From Reyranella sp. (lineage in GTDB: Bacteria; Pseudomonadota; Alphaproteobacteria; Reyranellales; Reyranellaceae): 64,000 nt of DNA. The stretch lies in NCBI RefSeq assembly GCF_004297405.1, contig NZ_SCVC01000006.1, positions 496,001 to 560,000 on the forward strand, written 5' to 3'. Of the stretch, positions 62,399 through 64,000 are shown piece by piece. The notes beneath the pieces are model-generated. The model did not search any database and was not told the origin of the DNA. It saw only the letters and a program-made list of their open reading frames with translations. The translations under genes were made by a program, and so were the position numbers. Position 1 is the first letter of the stretch. Each line of letters begins with the position of its first letter.

Positions 62399-63018
62399 AC
62401 TCAGATCTAGTAGAGGGGATAGCGAGGGCGATTGCCATTCGTCTCGCCAAGCTAGATTGGGGTGAAGCGTACGAGGGCTTTGAAAGCAGCCATTGGCTGA
62501 AGGCTCAACCTCTGGCCCGAGCCGCCCTCTCCCACATCTCCTCCCTGGGAAGGGTGGTAGTGACGAGGAGTGTGCTGACGCCGCGCGACGCGATCACCTG
62601 TGAAGTACTGGAAGCGCTGAAGGACCTTCACGCCGACTGTGTCGAGTACTGCCGCATCAACCATCTGCACAACGACGATGGTGGACCCGGCACGAACCAC
62701 GCGATGCGCCGCGCCGCTGAAGCCATCGCCAATGCAACACAGGCAGCCACCCCAGTAGGCGAAGCGAACACTCGCGACGAGAGGGCCGTGACTGATAACG
62801 GATGGCAGCCGATTGAAACGGCGCCGAGGGATCTTTCCGATGTGTTGGTGTACCGCCCCGGCGCCGTCGATCCCGTGATAGTCGCGCACCAGAACATCTA
62901 CGGAGACTGGTGCTCGCACATGCCGGCAGATGAAGGTGGCTTCTACCTGTGGAAGGCGGCGATGGCGGGGCTGACCCACTGGATGCCATTGCCTGCCGCC
63001 CCCGAGGTGAAGCCATGA
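62356..63018 (+). CDS. Three-module fusion ending in a DUF551 domain
   Basis: 220 residues. Element-derived KARDSAPVGEAPA; module 1 (about 17-70, DLVEGIARAIAIRLAKLDW); element-derived SVLTPRDAITCEV; module 2 (about 83-125, LEALKDLHADCVEYCRINHLHN and MRRAAEAIANAT); element-derived TPVGEANTRDERAV; module 3 DUF551 (NGWQPIETAPRDLSDVLVY, WCSHMPADEGGFYLWKAAMAGLTHWMPLP in pieces). The DUF551 family is a common phage accessory domain. The two internal joints coincide with boundary elements. Confidence 0.7.
   Translation: MKARDSAPVGEAPANSDLVEGIARAIAIRLAKLDWGEAYEGFESSHWLKAQPLARAALSHISSLGRVVVTRSVLTPRDAITCEVLEALKDLHADCVEYCRINHLHNDDGGPGTNHAMRRAAEAIANATQAATPVGEANTRDERAVTDNGWQPIETAPRDLSDVLVYRPGAVDPVIVAHQNIYGDWCSHMPADEGGFYLWKAAMAGLTHWMPLPAAPEVKP
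62568..62610 (+). repeat. Prophage boundary element, copy 17 (LTPR type), internal joint
   Basis: GTGCTGACGCCGCGCGACGC then GATCACCTGTGAAGTAC; matches the copy at 50128 along most of its length. Encodes the joint between modules 1 and 2 of the DUF551 fusion. Confidence 0.65.
62741..62793 (+). repeat. Prophage boundary element, copy 18, internal joint
   Basis: CCCCAGTAGGCGAAGCGAAC joined to CTCGCGACGAGAGGGCCGTG. Looks like two element types back to back. Encodes the joint between modules 2 and 3 of the DUF551 fusion. Confidence 0.65.
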
Positions 63019-63233
63019 GTATCATCAAGTTCCCGGCAGCTACCCGGGGCATGGATGCGCCTCCTACGCATGAGAATGGGGCCAGCCATCGCGCACAGAT
63101 GATTGCCTTGGCAGAGCAGGTGATGGCGGAGCGACGCAGAAAGCCATTGGGTCTGGAGAGCACCCGGGAGGAGTGGCTTGCCGACGCACTTCTCGCTGCC
63201 GAAGCGCGTCTTAAGGCGCAGGAAGGTGGCTGA
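63015..63233 (+). CDS. Small phage protein of unknown function
   Basis: 72 residues from ATG 63015 coupled to the DUF551 gene. IIKFPAATRGMDAPPTHENG then helix QMIALAEQVMAERRRKPLG and EEWLADALLAAEARLKAQ. Not recognised. Confidence 0.5.
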   Translation: MSIIKFPAATRGMDAPPTHENGASHRAQMIALAEQVMAERRRKPLGLESTREEWLADALLAAEARLKAQEGG

Positions 63234-63346
63234 TGCCGGAGCGGAACAGGTGCGGAGTGAGCGCAGCGAACGAGCGAACACATGAGAAAACCTAGAAAAA
63301 TGTGGCTCCCCCACCACACCTCTACTCTAGAGCAGAGAACCCCCTA

Positions 63347-63565
63347 ATGCGCGGACGCCAATGGACACCGGAGGACGATGCAAGGCTCGCCAGATTGTCG
63401 ACGGCTGGCATGACCGACGGCGAGATAGCCCAGATCATGCACCGCGACCGATCGTTCATCTGCCGCAAGCGCCAAGCCAAGGGGCTGGAGCGCGGCCTAT
63501 CCCCAGCCATGCAGGCAATGATGGCGAGGGTGAACCTTCAGCGACGGATGGCGAGGGCCGCATGA
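63347..63565 (+). CDS. GcrA/SANT-like helix-turn-helix protein
   Basis: 72 residues from ATG 63347. RGRQWTPEDDARLARLSTAG, MTDGEIAQIMHRDRSFICRKRQAKGL: a WTPEDD-type start and a helix-turn-helix (residues 23-44) as in small phage GcrA-like or SANT/Myb-like DNA-binding proteins. A 113-base gap precedes it. Confidence 0.6.
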   Translation: MRGRQWTPEDDARLARLSTAGMTDGEIAQIMHRDRSFICRKRQAKGLERGLSPAMQAMMARVNLQRRMARAA

Positions 63566-63759
63566 AGACCTTCACCGCCGGCCGCTTCAGGGCCGAATGC
63601 TATCTCAGCGCTCAGAACGGCCAGATCACCGAGATTGTGGAACTGCACCGCAACGGCAGTGATGAAGTCGTGGGACGTCTCAACGTCAGCTTTGACGACC
63701 TGCCAGACCTGGAGCACGTGCTGAAGCGCGCTATTGCCGCCCAGAACGAAGCCGGTTAG
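63562..63759 (+). CDS. Small phage protein of unknown function
   Basis: 65 residues, ATG 63562 overlapping the previous stop. FTAGRFRAECYLSAQNGQITEIVELHRNGSDEVVGRLNVSFDDL (beta-rich), then DLEHVLKRAIAAQ. Not recognised. Converges with the lipoprotein gene, overlapping it by 4 bases. Confidence 0.5.
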   Translation: MKTFTAGRFRAECYLSAQNGQITEIVELHRNGSDEVVGRLNVSFDDLPDLEHVLKRAIAAQNEAG

Positions 63760-63995
63760 CGCCCCGGCGCCACAATCACCACGGCGTCATTGTCACCAGA
63801 CCAAACGTTCTCGAAAGCCTGCCGGTCGGCTTCCATAGCCAGACGCTGGCGCTCACAACTGGCGGATTGGCTCGCAAGGCAGGCTTTGTAAGCCTCTCGC
63901 GACTTGTCATAGGTGGCCCGAGCCTCGTTCCTCTTGGCCAATCCACAGCCGCTCAACGCGGCCAACAACACGATAGCAACGGCGGTCTTAATCAT
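63756..63995 (-). CDS. Small lipoprotein, possible lysogenic-conversion gene
   Basis: 79 residues with a lipoprotein signal (TAVAIVLLAALSGC, lipobox L-S-G-C), then a helical hairpin (EARATYDKSREAYKACLASQSASCERQRLAMEADRQ) with a Cys pair. Opposite to the rightward early operon, so probably expressed independently, as phage moron genes are. An Rz1-like spanin is less likely, since no lysis genes adjoin. Confidence 0.6.
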   Translation of the reverse strand: MIKTAVAIVLLAALSGCGLAKRNEARATYDKSREAYKACLASQSASCERQRLAMEADRQAFENVWSGDNDAVVIVAPGR

Positions 63996-64000
63996 TCTCG

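Larger units (their letters stand above)
44833..64000. mobile_element. Lambdoid prophage, early region (continues past the right edge)
   Basis: Divergent early operons around an S24 repressor, with ERF-family recombinase, NinB, HNH, DUF1064, DUF551, Ead-like proteins and a phage replication protein, are the hallmark of a temperate tailed phage. Genes are small and mostly coupled by ATGA overlaps, unlike the host backbone to the left. Integrase, terminase and structural genes are not included, so completeness is unknown. Confidence 0.9.

Noticed and set aside
45391..62793. CRISPR array as explanation of the recurring short repeats
   Set aside because: The copies are irregularly spaced over 17 kb, occur in both orientations, lie inside coding ends and have no uniform spacers or cas genes.
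63233..63295. 20-codon frame between the 63015 gene and the HTH gene
   Set aside because: It overlaps the previous stop (TGATG) but is very short, has no clear ribosome site and shows no feature; the 113-base gap is otherwise without a recognisable element.

Overview
The window reads as a high-GC alphaproteobacterial chromosome, most likely Rhodospirillales-like. The lineage signs are an E1-beta pyruvate dehydrogenase subunit with its own lipoyl domain, a fused IspDF, the dusB-ntrB-ntrC-ntrY-ntrX block followed by dat, hfq and hflX, a perfect EcfG-type stress promoter, and a GapR-like (DUF2312) protein. A Reyranella-like genus would fit but cannot be shown from the sequence alone. No rRNA, tRNA, CRISPR array or insertion sequence was recognised.

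Positions 1-11.2 kb, almost all minus strand. The end of an aldo/keto reductase is followed by a long co-directional run, read right to left: ppiD, trpE, an enoyl-CoA hydratase, a BadH-like dehydrogenase, a DUF350 membrane protein, a small membrane protein, a glutathionylspermidine-synthase-like ligase, a TauD-like dioxygenase, a secreted protein and a polytopic membrane protein. The last four are linked by 4-base stop/start overlaps and look like one uncharacterised pathway.

Positions 11.2-44.7 kb, mostly plus strand. This is core metabolism and regulation: tpiA, secG, pyrG, enolase, ftsB, the complete pyruvate dehydrogenase operon with lipA, a Coq10-like START protein, pncC, ispDF, dusB-ntrBC-ntrYX, dat, hfq-hflX, an orphan groES, an inositol-monophosphatase-family gene and mazG. 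Accessory genes break into this backbone: a cobalt-type nitrile hydratase between pyrG and eno, an AraC regulator with an AlaX-type editing protein between eno and ftsB, and a stress-type group (AI-2E-family permease, PRC-barrel protein, lipoprotein, hemerythrin) before pncC.

Positions 44.8-64 kb are the early region of a lambdoid prophage that runs off the right edge. A leftward operon (19 genes, 53.2 to 44.8 kb) carries an ERF-family annealing protein, NinB, an HNH nuclease and a SLOG-fold protein. An S24 repressor sits between two pairs of 13-bp operators (OL and OR). A rightward operon carries a Cro-like regulator, a GIY-YIG protein, small HTH proteins, a cytosine methyltransferase, a GapR-like fusion, a PAPS-reductase-like enzyme, DUF1064, replication proteins and a DUF551 fusion. 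Integrase, structural and lysis genes are not in the window.

The most unusual observation is a degenerate element of about 35-45 bp, with at least 20 copies in both orientations, confined to the prophage. Copies lie almost exclusively at gene ends, or at the joints between modules inside one fusion protein, so they look like shuffling boundaries. The next is a cluster of perfect hairpins with CCTCC-bearing loops that ends in an intrinsic terminator (56.18-56.47 kb), a candidate phage regulatory RNA.
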